From assembly GCA_900316505.1 (NCBI GenBank), contig ONDH01000014.1, positions 39,440-103,439 of the forward strand: a stretch of DNA of 64,000 nucleotides, given 5' to 3'. Both the position numbers and the translations under genes were made by a program. Source of the DNA: an uncultured Prevotellaceae bacterium. GTDB lineage: Bacteria; Bacteroidota; Bacteroidia; Bacteroidales; Bacteroidaceae. Shown here piece after piece: positions 25,515 through 35,258 of the stretch. The notes under the pieces are model-generated. The model ran no database searches. It was not told the origin of the DNA and saw only the letters and a list, made by a program, of their open reading frames with translations. Every line of letters begins with the position of its first letter. Position 1 is the first letter of the stretch.

Positions 25515-27002
25515 CTATTGGTGTTGTGGACGCAGCAAATCGTTCACCGTCTTCACGGGATTGAATGTGCCGAGTGACACCTCCACGAAGATGGTGTTCC
25601 AATCGCTCATCGCACCGTTCCAAAGACCTGGTAATTCGAGTGCCTTGAGCTCTTTACCATCCTTGCTCTTGCTGGAGATAAATCCAGTCTGTGAGTCAAC
25701 GTACTTGGTCAAGTTGAACTTGTTACCCTTGTAGTCTTTCACTGCACATACCAAATCAACAGGATTGAAGTGCGTGCCATTTTGGAACATCTGCAGGTAT
25801 TCGGCATTGTTCTTGTCAATCTGGCTGCTTTCCAAAATCTGCAAACTGATGGTGCCATCCTGATTGTATGCCAAGAATGGACCACCGCCTGGTTCGCCCA
25901 CATTCTTCACCATACCGCACACACGCATAGGACGATTCAGCTTTTTCTTCAGATAGATGGCGAGTTCCGCATCTTCCAAATCTTTCAACTCCGGATTACG
26001 GCAACAGAGTTCGTCACGCAAGAAACGGATGATTTCCTCTAATTGTGCGTGAGTGTATTTTCCGCTGTCGAGCAGTTCGAGATACTGGAAAGCCTTCTTT
26101 TGCTTGCTCACCAACACCCCTGCAATCAATTTTTTGTACTCAACAGTCTCGGCTTTCAGACGGTCGGGTACTACGTTGTCAATGTTTTTGATGAAGATGA
26201 CATCTGCATCTAAGTCGTTCAAGTTCTCAATTAGTGCACCGTGACCGCCTGGACGGAAAAGAATCTTGCCGTCCTTCCCGCGGAATGGCGTGTTGTCAGG
26301 ATTGGCAGCTACAGTGTCTGTGCTTGCCTTCTGCTCTGAGAAACTCACCGAATATTTCACACCAAACTTCTTTTCGTATTTTGGAGCAACCTTTGCAACA
26401 AGAGCCTCAAACAATGGGCGGTGTTCAGGGCTAACGGTGAAGTGGACGTTTACATTACCATTTTTGCCGCCAGCATAAAGTGCACCTTCCACCAGATGTT
26501 CTTCTACAGGAGTGCGTGCTCCATCCTCGTATTTATGGAATTTCAGCAGACCTTTGGGTAACTTGCCATACGAAAGACCTTCTTCGCCCAACAGAGTCGC
26601 AATCGCTGTCTTCACGCTGCTGTCACCGCCATTCTTGCTGATGGCTGCTTTCAAGTCATCGATGAAAGCGAATTTGTCAATATTCTCTTCAAACTTCTGG
26701 ATGAAGTCTGTCTTTTCCTCATTGTCAAGATATTCAAAAAGATTCTTGAACATACGGCTTGCTGCACCCGATGCAGGCACAAATTTGAGCACCTTGCCTG
26801 ATCCTTCAAGGTATGCATCCCAAGCTGATAGATAGTCCTGCTTCTCAGTTTCCGATGGAATCGTGATGCCATTACCAGGTGATGCAGCCCCTGCCAATTT
26901 CAGCCACGGAAATCCTGTCTTGAAACAATTCAACTGTGCGTTCAATTTCTCTTCTGAGATGCCTTTCTTCTCGAGAAAGGCTTTGTCTTCTTGTGTGAGC
27001 AT
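25515..27002 (-). CDS. DUF4301 family protein
   Basis: A 495-residue cytoplasmic protein that I recognise as the Bacteroidota DUF4301 family. Conserved-looking segments include FVPASGAASRMFKNLFEYL, ILFRPGGHGALIENL and VIFIKNIDNVVPDRL; their Gly-rich pattern resembles a nucleotidyl- or sugar-phosphate-binding fold, but activity is unproven. It has its own promoter at 27041-27048. It is followed by the repeat-filled gap and then rsmG. Function unknown. Confidence 0.82.
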   Translation of the reverse strand: MLTQEDKAFLEKKGISEEKLNAQLNCFKTGFPWLKLAGAASPGNGITIPSETEKQDYLSAWDAYLEGSGKVLKFVPASGAASRMFKNLFEYLDNEEKTDFIQKFEENIDKFAFIDDLKAAISKNGGDSSVKTAIATLLGEEGLSYGKLPKGLLKFHKYEDGARTPVEEHLVEGALYAGGKNGNVNVHFTVSPEHRPLFEALVAKVAPKYEKKFGVKYSVSFSEQKASTDTVAANPDNTPFRGKDGKILFRPGGHGALIENLNDLDADVIFIKNIDNVVPDRLKAETVEYKKLIAGVLVSKQKKAFQYLELLDSGKYTHAQLEEIIRFLRDELCCRNPELKDLEDAELAIYLKKKLNRPMRVCGMVKNVGEPGGGPFLAYNQDGTISLQILESSQIDKNNAEYLQMFQNGTHFNPVDLVCAVKDYKGNKFNLTKYVDSQTGFISSKSKDGKELKALELPGLWNGAMSDWNTIFVEVSLGTFNPVKTVNDLLRPQHQ

Positions 27003-27040
27003 GTTTATTAAGGTTTTTGGTTGTTATGTGAAAATTTTGC

Positions 27041-27048
27041 CAAAGATA
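27041..27048 (-). promoter_or_regulatory. -7 box TATCTTTG of the DUF4301 gene
   Basis: TAnnTTTG match on the minus strand, 38 bp upstream of ATG 27002. Confidence 0.6.
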
Positions 27049-27129
27049 CAACTTTTCCTTCAAACCACAATGATTGTTATGGCAAAAAAGATATACGAGC
27101 GGAACATTTCGGCATGAATGATTGTAAAA

Positions 27130-27162
27130 ACAAAAAATGGTGAGGAAAAAAATCCCCACCAT
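27130..27162 (-). terminator. Terminator after the secreted-protein gene
   Basis: The stem ATGGTGGGGA/TCCTCACCAT (10 bp, one wobble) is followed by a T run on the minus strand, 22 bp after the stop of the gene at 27184. Confidence 0.75.
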
Positions 27163-27183
27163 CGTATCTAAAGGAATAAAGGC

Positions 27184-27951
27184 TTATTTCACCAACACTG
27201 TTTTGCCCTTCACCACATAGATGCCAGGTTCAAGGCCTTCAATGCTGTCTGCCACTTTCACGCCGGAGAGGTTGAACACTTCCACCTTCTCGTTTGCATT
27301 GACAACAGACTTGATGCTTGCTGCTTCTTTGTCTCCGATGTGTACGGTCTTTAACATCTTGGAATTACCATTTTCCATCTTTACATAACAGCGAGTGGCA
27401 TAGAACCCGTTAGCTGTCTCGCTTGCATTAACAAACGCTGCTTCGCTGTTGTCCTTTGCAAGAATGCCGTACAAACCTTGTGGCTCTGTTTGCTGCTGAG
27501 CAGCTGCCATTGTGATTTTTTCACCAGTTCCTTCTGCTGTGAACACCAAAGATGCAATGCCATTTACAATCAGCGCATTCTCTGTGGTGAATTGTTTAGT
27601 GCCGTTTTCACCTGTGTAATTGAGGATGTACGGTGTGTTGGCCTTGATTCCCTCTTTCTTGCAGTCTTGGAAGTTTAGTATAACATCCACGCCGTCGTTT
27701 TCAACACCAACGAGTTTCTCCAACTTGCAGTCGCTTCCAAATACTTCATTTACTTGGTCTTCCGTCATGGCAAAAGGGAGGGAGATGGTGTTCCATCCCG
27801 TAAAGAGATAACGGCTGACAGATACGTTCAGCGTCTGCCCGTCATACTTTGCAAGGTCTGTTCCTTTGTAAGTGCTCAGTGTCAATGTCTTCTGAGCTGA
27901 TGCGCTGATGCAACCGAGTGCAAAAGCAGCTAAGAGTAATAGTTTCTTCAT
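27184..27951 (-). CDS. Secreted protein with Prevotella-type C-terminal segment
   Basis: A 255-residue protein with a signal peptide (about 1-19, ending SASAQ) and a beta-rich body (NVSVSRYLFTGWNTISLPFA). The last 30 residues (VEVFNLSGVKVADSIEGLEP, GIYVVKGKTVLVK) match a C-terminal pattern common on secreted Bacteroidota proteins; the broken phosphoesterase above ends similarly. I do not recognise the rest. It lies just downstream of fbp on the same strand (32 bp gap) and ends at a terminator. Confidence 0.7.
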   Translation of the reverse strand: MKKLLLLAAFALGCISASAQKTLTLSTYKGTDLAKYDGQTLNVSVSRYLFTGWNTISLPFAMTEDQVNEVFGSDCKLEKLVGVENDGVDVILNFQDCKKEGIKANTPYILNYTGENGTKQFTTENALIVNGIASLVFTAEGTGEKITMAAAQQQTEPQGLYGILAKDNSEAAFVNASETANGFYATRCYVKMENGNSKMLKTVHIGDKEAASIKSVVNANEKVEVFNLSGVKVADSIEGLEPGIYVVKGKTVLVK

Positions 27952-27983
27952 ACGCTTTGAGTTTTGGTGTGAATAATTTGATG

Positions 27984-29990
27984 TTATTTGATTTCTTTGA
28001 TAAATCCGTTCCGATAGGCAAAAAGGAGTCGTTTGAGGTTCTCGACTTTGGTGCGAAGCACTTTGCCCTTATCTGTATCTTTTACGTACATGCGTTGTGA
28101 ACTTAATTCCACAATCTGGGTGGAGCTTTTGATGTCGTCACCATTCTGGATGGCATCCTCAGCAGAGCGGAAGGGCTGGTGCTGTACGAGATCAAGACCA
28201 CGACTATGGAAAGTGAGGGTGTAGCCTGCAATACCCGTCTCGGGTTGATAGGCTCGGGAGAAACCGCCATCGATGACAAGAAGCTTCCCATTGGCTTTGA
28301 TTGGTGTTTCGCCTTTCAGCACTTTTACAGGAGTGTGACCATTGATGATATGTCTATGCTTGCCCTCTACACCAAAATCATCGAGTATCATGTCAACGGT
28401 CTTTTCATCATTATTATATTGGTAATAGAACCCTTTGGTTTCCACATGGGTTGACTTGTCTTTGATGAAGTAGCGTTCAAAGGTGGTCATTTTATCCTTG
28501 TCGAATAAGGGTGAGTCCTTTCCGCACCACAGATACCAAATGTAGTCTTTGGCGTAGCTCTTCCTGTCTTTGGGTGTATCGTTATTGAAGGCCTCACGGA
28601 CAATGTGTCCCGTCTTTTTCATCAGTGCCATACCTTTGTATTTCTTGCCGCTGATTTCCACTTCCTTCAAGGTGCCATTGGCATTGAGTGGTACAGTGGC
28701 ATGATACATGAGGTTGCTATTGGAGATAGAGTACATGCCACCGTGAGCCAGCAAGCACTGTACATGCCGTTGCAATTTGTCACTCGTACGGAACGAGTGC
28801 GCCAGTTTTGCCATCAATGATTCCTCCTCTTCAGAGAGGGCATTGGGACTCTCCTTATCTACAGTGGGTAGGAACGTGTCCTGCATCTCATACTCTTTGC
28901 CATCGATGAAACAGGTGCCATTGCTGAAATAGATATGTTCCAGCATTTTGCGTCCAGCCATATCAAATTCCGGATGACGATCGATAATCTTTGCTTCCTC
29001 CTTGAACTGAATGATAGTGATGGCCTTGTGCATCTGCGCAATGAGACGGTTGGTTTTCTTATCATGCTGGCTCTCCTTGCCCAATTCGGTGGCAGAGAAT
29101 AGTTTGCATGGATCATCTTTGTATGTTTCCATGGCAAAGGTTGCCAACGGCAAAAGGTTGATGCCATAGCCATCCTCAAGAGTGGTGAGGTTACCATATC
29201 TCAAGGAGAGTCTGAGCACGTTGGCGATGCAAGCACGATTGCCTGCTGCAGCACCTATCCATCCAATGTCGTGGTTTCCCCACACGATATCAAAATGATG
29301 ATAATTCATCAATGTTTCCATGATGAGGTGGGCTCCGGGACCTCTGTCGAAGATGTCGCCCAAAAGGTGAAGCCTGTCTATTGCCAATCGTTGGATGAGG
29401 TGGCAGATGGAAACTATGAAATGATCGGCACGCTGGGTGTCGATGATGGTCTGTACAATGACGTTGTAGTACTGGTGGCGTTTTTCGCCGACTCCGCTAT
29501 GACTCTCGTGAAGCAATTCTTCGATGATGTAGCCAAACTCTTCTGGAAGTTCCTTGCGTATCTTGCTTCGAGTGTATTTAGAACTGACTTCACGTAATAC
29601 CTTGATGAGCTGATTAAGTGTGATGACATAAAAGTCCTCCATGTTGGTTTCTGCCGCCTTGATGCGTTGCAGCTTAGCTTCGGGGTAATAGATGAGGGTG
29701 CAGAGCTCTTGCTTTTCGGATAGACGTAATGTGGGTCCGAAGATTTCTTCCACCTTCCTCTTAACGTAACCCGAAGCGTTACGTAGCACATGGTTGAATG
29801 CTTCACTCTCACCATGTGGGTCGCTGATGAAGTGTTCTGTAGGTTTGGGCAGATTCAGTATTGCCTCCAAATTGATAATCTCACAACTTGCCTCTGCCAC
29901 ATTCGGGTAGCTTTGTGCCAATAGTTGCAGATACCGGAGGTCTTCCTTTATCTCCTCTTCTGTGAATATGTGTTCACGTATATTGTCCAT
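27984..29990 (-). CDS. fbp: Class III fructose-1,6-bisphosphatase
   Basis: The start at ATG 29990 (668 residues) is preferred because the first ATG at 30011 lies inside the -7 box at 30009-30016. The length fits the Firmicutes/Bacteroidetes class III enzyme (about 670). Metallophosphatase motifs are visible: GDIFDRGPGA, WGNHDIGWIGAAAGN and NGHTPVKV. It dephosphorylates fructose-1,6-bisphosphate in gluconeogenesis. It is divergent from glnN with a 109-bp shared intergenic region. A 32-bp gap links it to the secreted-protein gene downstream. Confidence 0.92.
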   Translation of the reverse strand: MDNIREHIFTEEEIKEDLRYLQLLAQSYPNVAEASCEIINLEAILNLPKPTEHFISDPHGESEAFNHVLRNASGYVKRKVEEIFGPTLRLSEKQELCTLIYYPEAKLQRIKAAETNMEDFYVITLNQLIKVLREVSSKYTRSKIRKELPEEFGYIIEELLHESHSGVGEKRHQYYNVIVQTIIDTQRADHFIVSICHLIQRLAIDRLHLLGDIFDRGPGAHLIMETLMNYHHFDIVWGNHDIGWIGAAAGNRACIANVLRLSLRYGNLTTLEDGYGINLLPLATFAMETYKDDPCKLFSATELGKESQHDKKTNRLIAQMHKAITIIQFKEEAKIIDRHPEFDMAGRKMLEHIYFSNGTCFIDGKEYEMQDTFLPTVDKESPNALSEEEESLMAKLAHSFRTSDKLQRHVQCLLAHGGMYSISNSNLMYHATVPLNANGTLKEVEISGKKYKGMALMKKTGHIVREAFNNDTPKDRKSYAKDYIWYLWCGKDSPLFDKDKMTTFERYFIKDKSTHVETKGFYYQYNNDEKTVDMILDDFGVEGKHRHIINGHTPVKVLKGETPIKANGKLLVIDGGFSRAYQPETGIAGYTLTFHSRGLDLVQHQPFRSAEDAIQNGDDIKSSTQIVELSSQRMYVKDTDKGKVLRTKVENLKRLLFAYRNGFIKEIK

Positions 29991-30008
29991 GTAAAGGTAT
30001 TTCTGTGG

Positions 30009-30016
30009 CAAAATTA
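30009..30016 (-). promoter_or_regulatory. -7 box TAATTTTG of fbp
   Basis: TAnnTTTG match on the minus strand overlapping the ATG at 30011, which fixes the fbp start at 29990. Confidence 0.65.
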
Positions 30017-30060
30017 GGGAAAATGTTTCTAATGAGCAATGTTTTTTGCTGAAAATGTTA

Positions 30061-30068
30061 TAACTTTG
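30061..30068 (+). promoter_or_regulatory. -7 box TAACTTTG of glnN
   Basis: TAnnTTTG match 31 bp upstream of ATG 30100. Divergent from the fbp promoter, with the two -7 boxes 44 bp apart. Confidence 0.65.
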
Positions 30069-30099
30069 CAGTCAAATTGAAAAAAAAGGACATCAAATT

Positions 30100-32289
30100 A
30101 TGGCTGCACGACTTAGATTCAAGGTGGTGGATGAGGCGTTCAAACGTGCTCCTGTATATGTGGAGCAACCCAAGGAACGTCCATGTGAGTATTTCGGTAA
30201 GTATGTCTTTGACAGACAGAAAATGTGTAAGTACCTGCCATCGGAAGTGTATGAGAAGATGTGTGATGTGATAGATAATGGCGCACCGTTTGACCGCACC
30301 ATTGCAGATGCAGTGGCTCAGGGCATAAAGACATGGGCAATAGAGAATGGTGTGACACACTATACGCACTGGTTCCAACCTCTCACAGAAGGTACGGCGC
30401 AGAAACATGATGGCTTTGTGGAGCATGACGGAAAGGGTGGCATGGTGGAAGAGTTTGAAGGAAAGTTGCTTGTGCAGCAGGAACCGGATGCCAGTTCCTT
30501 CCCATCAGGCGGAATTCGTTCCACTTTCGAGGCTCGTGGCTATTCTGCATGGGATCCCACATCCCCCGTGTTCATCATTGGCGATACACTAATGATTCCT
30601 ACCATTTTCATTTCCTATACAGGGGAAGCACTTGATTACAAGGTGCCTCTTAAGAAATCGCTCCATGCTGTTGATAAGGCTGCTACTGCTGTTGCTCAGT
30701 ACTTTTATCCTGACGTGAAGAAGGTGATTTCTAATCTTGGTTGGGAACAGGAGTATTTCCTCGTGGATGAGTCACTCTTTGCAGCACGTCCCGACCTTGT
30801 GATGACAGGGCGCACCTTGATGGGACATGACTCTGCAAAAAATCAGCAGATGGATGACCATTACTTCGGTTCCATTCCAGCCCGCGTGGAGGAGTTCATG
30901 AAAGACATTGAGATTCAGGCGTTGCAACTTGGTATTCCTTGCAAGACACGCCATAACGAAGTAGCGCCCAACCAGTTTGAGTTGGCTCCTATTTTTGAGG
31001 AAACAAACCTTGCTGTTGACCACAACATGCTGATGATGGCCATTATGAAGCGTGTGGCTCGAAAACATGGTTTCCGTTGTCTTCTGCATGAAAAACCCTT
31101 CAAGGGTGTAAACGGTTCTGGAAAGCATGAGAACTGGTCGCTTGCCACCGATACGGGCATTCTGCTTCATGCACCAGGTAAGACTACAATGGACAACCTT
31201 CGTTTCGTCACTTTTATTGTCGAAACACTCAAGGCTGTCTATGATCATAACGGACTGCTCAAAGCATCTATCATGAGTGCCACCAACGCTCATCGTCTCG
31301 GTGCGAATGAGGCTCCTCCTGCCATTATTTCTTCTTTCCTTGGAAAGACGGTCACTGATTTGCTTGAACATGTAGAGAAAGCAGATGACAACAACCTTTC
31401 AGTGGCAGGAAAAAAGGCATTCAAGATAGACCTTCCTTCCATCCCTGAATTGCTGATTGACAATACCGATCGCAACCGCACATCTCCTTTTGCCTTCACA
31501 GGCAACCGCTTTGAGTTCCGTGCTGTAGGTTCTGAAGCCAACTGTGCCTCAGCTATGCTGATGCTCAATGCGGCTGTAGCTGAAGCGCTCATCAATTTCA
31601 AAGTGCGAGTGGATGCCTTGATTGAAAAAGGTGAAGTGAAGGAAACTGCCATCTTGAAAGTGGTGCGTGAGGATATCAAGCATGTAAAGCCTATTGTGTT
31701 CAATGGTAATGGCTACAGCGACGAATGGAAAGCTGAGGCTGCTAAACGTGGGTTGGATTGTGAGACATCCGCACCATTGGTTTTCGACAACTATCTGAAA
31801 GACGCTTCTGTCAAGATGTTTGAGAAGACACACGTGATGACTCGTTTTGAATTGGAGGCACGCAATGAAATCAAATGGGAAACATACACCAAGAAGATTC
31901 AGATAGAATCACGTATTTTCGGTGACCTATGTCTCAACCATATTATTCCTGTGGTGACTCGCTACCAATCTGTGCTGATTGATAATGTTCACAAGGTTCG
32001 TGACATCTTCCCTGCAGATAAGACTCAAAAGATATCTAAGGAGAATATGCACCTCATTGAGCAAATCTCCGAACATGAAAGCTTCATTGTTGAGAATGTG
32101 GAGAAAATGGTCGAAGCTCGCAAAGTGGCGAATCGCATAGAGTCGGAACGTGAGAAAGCTATTGCTTATCATGACACCGTGGCTCCACTTTTGGAGGAAA
32201 TACGCTACCATGTTGACAAGCTTGAGACCATCGTTGATGATGAGGCATGGCCATTGCCAAAATATCGGGAATTGTTATTTATTCGATAA
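30100..32289 (+). CDS. glnN: Type III glutamine synthetase
   Basis: A 729-residue enzyme that makes glutamine from glutamate and ammonium with ATP. Its length and N-terminal domain are typical of GSIII (GlnN), the Bacteroides-type enzyme, not the shorter GlnA. Catalytic-domain segments include HNEVAPNQFELAPIFEE, NGSGKHENWSLATDTG and the GSIII signature RTSPFAFTGNRFEFRAVGS. It is cytoplasmic, probably monocistronic, and no nitrogen regulator is adjacent. Downstream lies repeat array C and a shared terminator. Confidence 0.95.
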   Translation: MAARLRFKVVDEAFKRAPVYVEQPKERPCEYFGKYVFDRQKMCKYLPSEVYEKMCDVIDNGAPFDRTIADAVAQGIKTWAIENGVTHYTHWFQPLTEGTAQKHDGFVEHDGKGGMVEEFEGKLLVQQEPDASSFPSGGIRSTFEARGYSAWDPTSPVFIIGDTLMIPTIFISYTGEALDYKVPLKKSLHAVDKAATAVAQYFYPDVKKVISNLGWEQEYFLVDESLFAARPDLVMTGRTLMGHDSAKNQQMDDHYFGSIPARVEEFMKDIEIQALQLGIPCKTRHNEVAPNQFELAPIFEETNLAVDHNMLMMAIMKRVARKHGFRCLLHEKPFKGVNGSGKHENWSLATDTGILLHAPGKTTMDNLRFVTFIVETLKAVYDHNGLLKASIMSATNAHRLGANEAPPAIISSFLGKTVTDLLEHVEKADDNNLSVAGKKAFKIDLPSIPELLIDNTDRNRTSPFAFTGNRFEFRAVGSEANCASAMLMLNAAVAEALINFKVRVDALIEKGEVKETAILKVVREDIKHVKPIVFNGNGYSDEWKAEAAKRGLDCETSAPLVFDNYLKDASVKMFEKTHVMTRFELEARNEIKWETYTKKIQIESRIFGDLCLNHIIPVVTRYQSVLIDNVHKVRDIFPADKTQKISKENMHLIEQISEHESFIVENVEKMVEARKVANRIESEREKAIAYHDTVAPLLEEIRYHVDKLETIVDDEAWPLPKYRELLFIR

Positions 32290-32309
32290 GCGATACTTTT
32301 CAGTTACCC

Positions 32310-32324
32310 TGGAGTTAAAGGAGT
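32310..32324. repeat. 15-bp string shared with 4509-4523
   Basis: TGGAGTTAAAGGAGT occurs exactly at both sites, each in an intergenic region. Confidence 0.8.
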
Positions 32325-32329
32325 GGCTC

Positions 32330-32500
32330 AAAATTAGGAATTAGGAATGAGGAATTGAATCTCAAAACTCAAAACTCAAAACTCTAAACCCTAAACTCTA
32401 AACTCTAAACTCTAAACTCTAAACTCTAAACTCTAAGCTCTCGACTCTAAACTCTCAACTCAAAACTCTCGACTGTTAATTGTCAATTCCCAATTGAAGG
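32330..32500. repeat. Period-7 AAACTCT array C (longest)
   Basis: Begins with attagga-type units, passes through ctcaaaa units and then at least ten adjoining ctctaaa/ccctaaa/ctctcga units, ending near tgtcaattcccaattg. It lies between the convergent glnN and nqrF genes and is the most regular of the five arrays. Confidence 0.9.
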
Positions 32501-32510
32501 TTTCAATATA

Positions 32511-32545
32511 AAAGGAAGGACGTTGTTTACGCCCTTCCTTTTTAT
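32511..32545. terminator. Terminator between glnN and nqrF
   Basis: The stem AAAGGAAGG/CCTTCCTTT (9 bp) has a 13-nt loop and a T run on the plus strand. It sits between convergent genes, so it probably serves glnN and possibly nqrF. Confidence 0.7.
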
Positions 32546-32635
32546 GTAAAGAATGTTATGTCTTAGAAAGTCTGTTTCGTCTTAACAGATGTTCCAGTTT
32601 GCTTTTCGGTTGCAGAACGCTCCAGAAAGCTACTT

Positions 32636-33922
32636 TTATCCACCGAAATTGTCGAAACGGATCATGTCGTCTTCTACACCGAGAGAGTGGAGCAGGTCGA
32701 GCACGGTCTTTGCCATCATTGGAGGACCACAGAGGTAGTACTCGCAATCTTCTGGATTCTCGTGCTGCTTGAGGTAGGTGTCGCCCATTACAGGTGCGAC
32801 GAAACCTGGAGTGTATGCAATGCCTGCTGCATCTGCCTTCGGATCTGGACGGTCGAGGGCAAGATGGAAGTGGAAGTTGGGGAATTCCTTGTCGAGTGCG
32901 AGGAAGTCGTCGAGGAATGGAATCTCCTCGAGGGCACGTGCACCATAGAAATAGTGCATCTCGCGCTGACGGTCTTCTGGAGCAATGCCGTTGCCCTTGA
33001 GCATGTGCATAATCTGCGCACGCAGAGGAGCCATACCGGCACCACCACCTACCCAAATCATCTCACGACCAGTGCCGTATTGTGGACGGAACTCTCCGTA
33101 AGGACCTGACATGATAACCTTGTCGCCCGGTTTGAGAGAGAAGATGTAAGACGATGCGATACCTGGATTTACATCCATGAAGCCAGGACCTTGATCCTTT
33201 GGCTTGAATGGAGGAGTGGCGATACGGACGTTGAGCGTGATGATGTCGCCCTCGTCGGGATAGTTCGCCATAGAGTAGGCACGGATAGTTGGAGTTTCGT
33301 TGACGCACTTGAGTGGGAAGAGTCCGAACTTCTCCCATGCAGGGAGATAAGTGTCGCCAATGAGGCTCTTGTCGAAATCTTTGTCGTAGTCGATGAAGAA
33401 TGCAGGAATCTTGATCTGTGCGTAAGAACCAGGCTCGAAGTCCATGTGTTCGCCAGGAGGCAGAGCCACCTTGTACTCCTTGATGAAGGTTGCCACGTTC
33501 TTGTTGCCAATCACGGTGCACTCCCATTCCTTCACACCCATCACTGAATCTGGCACCTTGATGTCGAGGTCGCCTTTCACCTTGCACTGGCAACCAAGAC
33601 GGTAGCCTTCCTTAATCTGCTTACGAGTGAAGTGTCCTTTCTCTGAGTCGAGGATCTCGCCACCACCTGATACCACCTGACATTTGCACTGTCCGCAAGA
33701 GCCCTTACCACCACAGGCAGAAGGGAGGTAAACATCATGAGCAGCGAGTGTGGAGAGCAGGCTTGAACCTTGTTCCACTTCAAGCTTATCCTTTCCGTTG
33801 ATGGTAATGGTCACATTACCGCTTGGAGAAAGGTACTTCTTAGCAACGAGGAGGATGATGACGAGCACAAGCACAATCACCAAGAACACCCCTATACTAT
33901 ATAATATAAATGTCATATCCAT
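32636..33922 (-). CDS. nqrF: Na+-NQR subunit F, NADH- and FAD-binding
   Basis: A 428-residue subunit and the electron entry point of Na+-NQR. It has one N-terminal membrane helix, then a 2Fe-2S ferredoxin domain (SACGGKGSCGQCKCQV). An FAD domain (RAYSMANYPDEGD) and an NADH-binding domain (IWVGGGAGMAPLRAQI, YYLCGPPMM) follow. It passes electrons from NADH to the FeS centre and onward to membrane flavins. It is the last gene of nqrABCDEF, 21 bp after nqrE, and ends about 90 bp before the shared terminator. Confidence 0.96.
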   Translation of the reverse strand: MDMTFILYSIGVFLVIVLVLVIILLVAKKYLSPSGNVTITINGKDKLEVEQGSSLLSTLAAHDVYLPSACGGKGSCGQCKCQVVSGGGEILDSEKGHFTRKQIKEGYRLGCQCKVKGDLDIKVPDSVMGVKEWECTVIGNKNVATFIKEYKVALPPGEHMDFEPGSYAQIKIPAFFIDYDKDFDKSLIGDTYLPAWEKFGLFPLKCVNETPTIRAYSMANYPDEGDIITLNVRIATPPFKPKDQGPGFMDVNPGIASSYIFSLKPGDKVIMSGPYGEFRPQYGTGREMIWVGGGAGMAPLRAQIMHMLKGNGIAPEDRQREMHYFYGARALEEIPFLDDFLALDKEFPNFHFHLALDRPDPKADAAGIAYTPGFVAPVMGDTYLKQHENPEDCEYYLCGPPMMAKTVLDLLHSLGVEDDMIRFDNFGG

Positions 33923-33943
33923 AATTGCTATGTCCTTTCTTTT

Positions 33944-34573
33944 TTAGAGTTTGAGACCAGAGAAACACATGAACGCCATGGCCATGAGACCTACAGTGAT
34001 GAAAGTGATGCCGAGACCCTGAAGAGGCTTTGGCACATCAGAGTAAGCCATCTTTTCACGGATAGCGGCGAGACCTACGATGGCGAGAGTCCAACCGATA
34101 CCAGAACCGAGCGCGTATGCAATGCAATCGCCTACACCTGAGATAGCTTGAGTGCTTGTCTCTGGGTCAAGCAGGATGCGCTGTTGCATGAAGAGTGATG
34201 CACCCATGATGGCGCAGTTCACTGCAATCAGCGGAAGGAAGATACCGAGTGCGGCATAGAGAGAAGGGGAGAAGCGTTCCACAATCATCTCGACGAGCTG
34301 CACCATACCAGCGATGACAGCAATGAAGAGGATGAATGCCAGGAAAGTCAAATCAACACCTTCTGCCAAAGCACCGCTGGCGAGCACCTTCGTTTGGAGC
34401 AAATAGTCAACGGGAACGGTGATGAGGAGCACGAATGTGACAGCCACACCGAGTCCGAACGAAGTCTTTACGGTCTTGGATACTGCAAGATAAGAGCACA
34501 TACCCAAGAAGAAAGCGAAAATCATGTTGTCCACAAAAATGGAGCGGACGAACAAACTAATGAAATGTTCCAT
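33944..34573 (-). CDS. nqrE: Na+-NQR subunit E
   Basis: A 209-residue integral membrane subunit with six hydrophobic segments, related to NqrD and RnfA. It starts [20 protein letters not shown], and a Cys sits in the first helix ([10 protein letters not shown]), matching the position that shares an intramembrane iron centre with NqrD. It forms part of the Na+ channel core. Spacing: 34 bp after nqrD and 21 bp before nqrF. Confidence 0.95.
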   Translation of the reverse strand: MEHFISLFVRSIFVDNMIFAFFLGMCSYLAVSKTVKTSFGLGVAVTFVLLITVPVDYLLQTKVLASGALAEGVDLTFLAFILFIAVIAGMVQLVEMIVERFSPSLYAALGIFLPLIAVNCAIMGASLFMQQRILLDPETSTQAISGVGDCIAYALGSGIGWTLAIVGLAAIREKMAYSDVPKPLQGLGITFITVGLMAMAFMCFSGLKL

Positions 34574-34607
34574 AATTCTTTTCTTTTATTGATTAGGTAT
34601 GTTACAC

Positions 34608-35243
34608 TTATGCTTCTAAATCCTTATTGTATGAACGGTGTGCCCAGATGACGCAAGCCACGATGATGAGTGCCATGGCTGGCATGGTCATCATACCGTT
34701 GTTGATGTAGAGACCACCATTCTCAACGTATGCACCGTCAGGAATGATCTGGAAACCGAACAGGGTGCCGAAACCGAGAATTTCACGGATGAAACCAACG
34801 ATGACGAGCACAACTGCATAACCGAGACCATTGCCGATGCCATCGAGGAAACTCTCCCAAGGACCGTTTTGCATGGCGAATGCCTCAAGACGTCCCATGA
34901 GGATACAGTTGGTGATGATCAGACCGACATACACAGAAAGCTGCACGCTCACATCATAAACGTATGCCTTCAGGATGTTGCTCACAATCGTTACAAGTGC
35001 AGCGACAACCACCAGCTGAACGATGATGCGGATGCGGTTAGGAATGGTCTTGCGAATCAAGGAAATAATCACATTTGAGAATGCTGTGATGACAGTCACA
35101 GAGAGTCCCATCACGATGGCGGGCTTCAGTTGCGAAGTGACAGCGAGTGCCGAGCAAATGCCGAGGACCTGAACTGCAATAGGGTTGTTCAAGTTGAGCG
35201 GACCCATGAAAACTGCGCCATTCTCTTTAGAAAATAAACTCAT
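34608..35243 (-). CDS. nqrD: Na+-NQR subunit D
   Basis: A 211-residue membrane subunit with six helices, a paralogue of NqrE. The first helix carries LGICSALAVTSQLKPAIVMG with the conserved Cys, and the acidic membrane residue is in FIREILGFG. Together with NqrE it carries Na+ across the inner membrane. It lies 15 bp after nqrC. Confidence 0.95.
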   Translation of the reverse strand: MSLFSKENGAVFMGPLNLNNPIAVQVLGICSALAVTSQLKPAIVMGLSVTVITAFSNVIISLIRKTIPNRIRIIVQLVVVAALVTIVSNILKAYVYDVSVQLSVYVGLIITNCILMGRLEAFAMQNGPWESFLDGIGNGLGYAVVLVIVGFIREILGFGTLFGFQIIPDGAYVENGGLYINNGMMTMPAMALIIVACVIWAHRSYNKDLEA

Positions 35244-35258
35244 ATTCTTTGTCCTCCT

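Noticed and set aside
32330..32500. Telomere-like (CCCTAAA) contamination from a plant
   Set aside because: The units are mixed (AAACTCT, CTCAAAA) and the arrays are embedded between ordinary bacterial genes at five loci, so this is genomic repeat drift.
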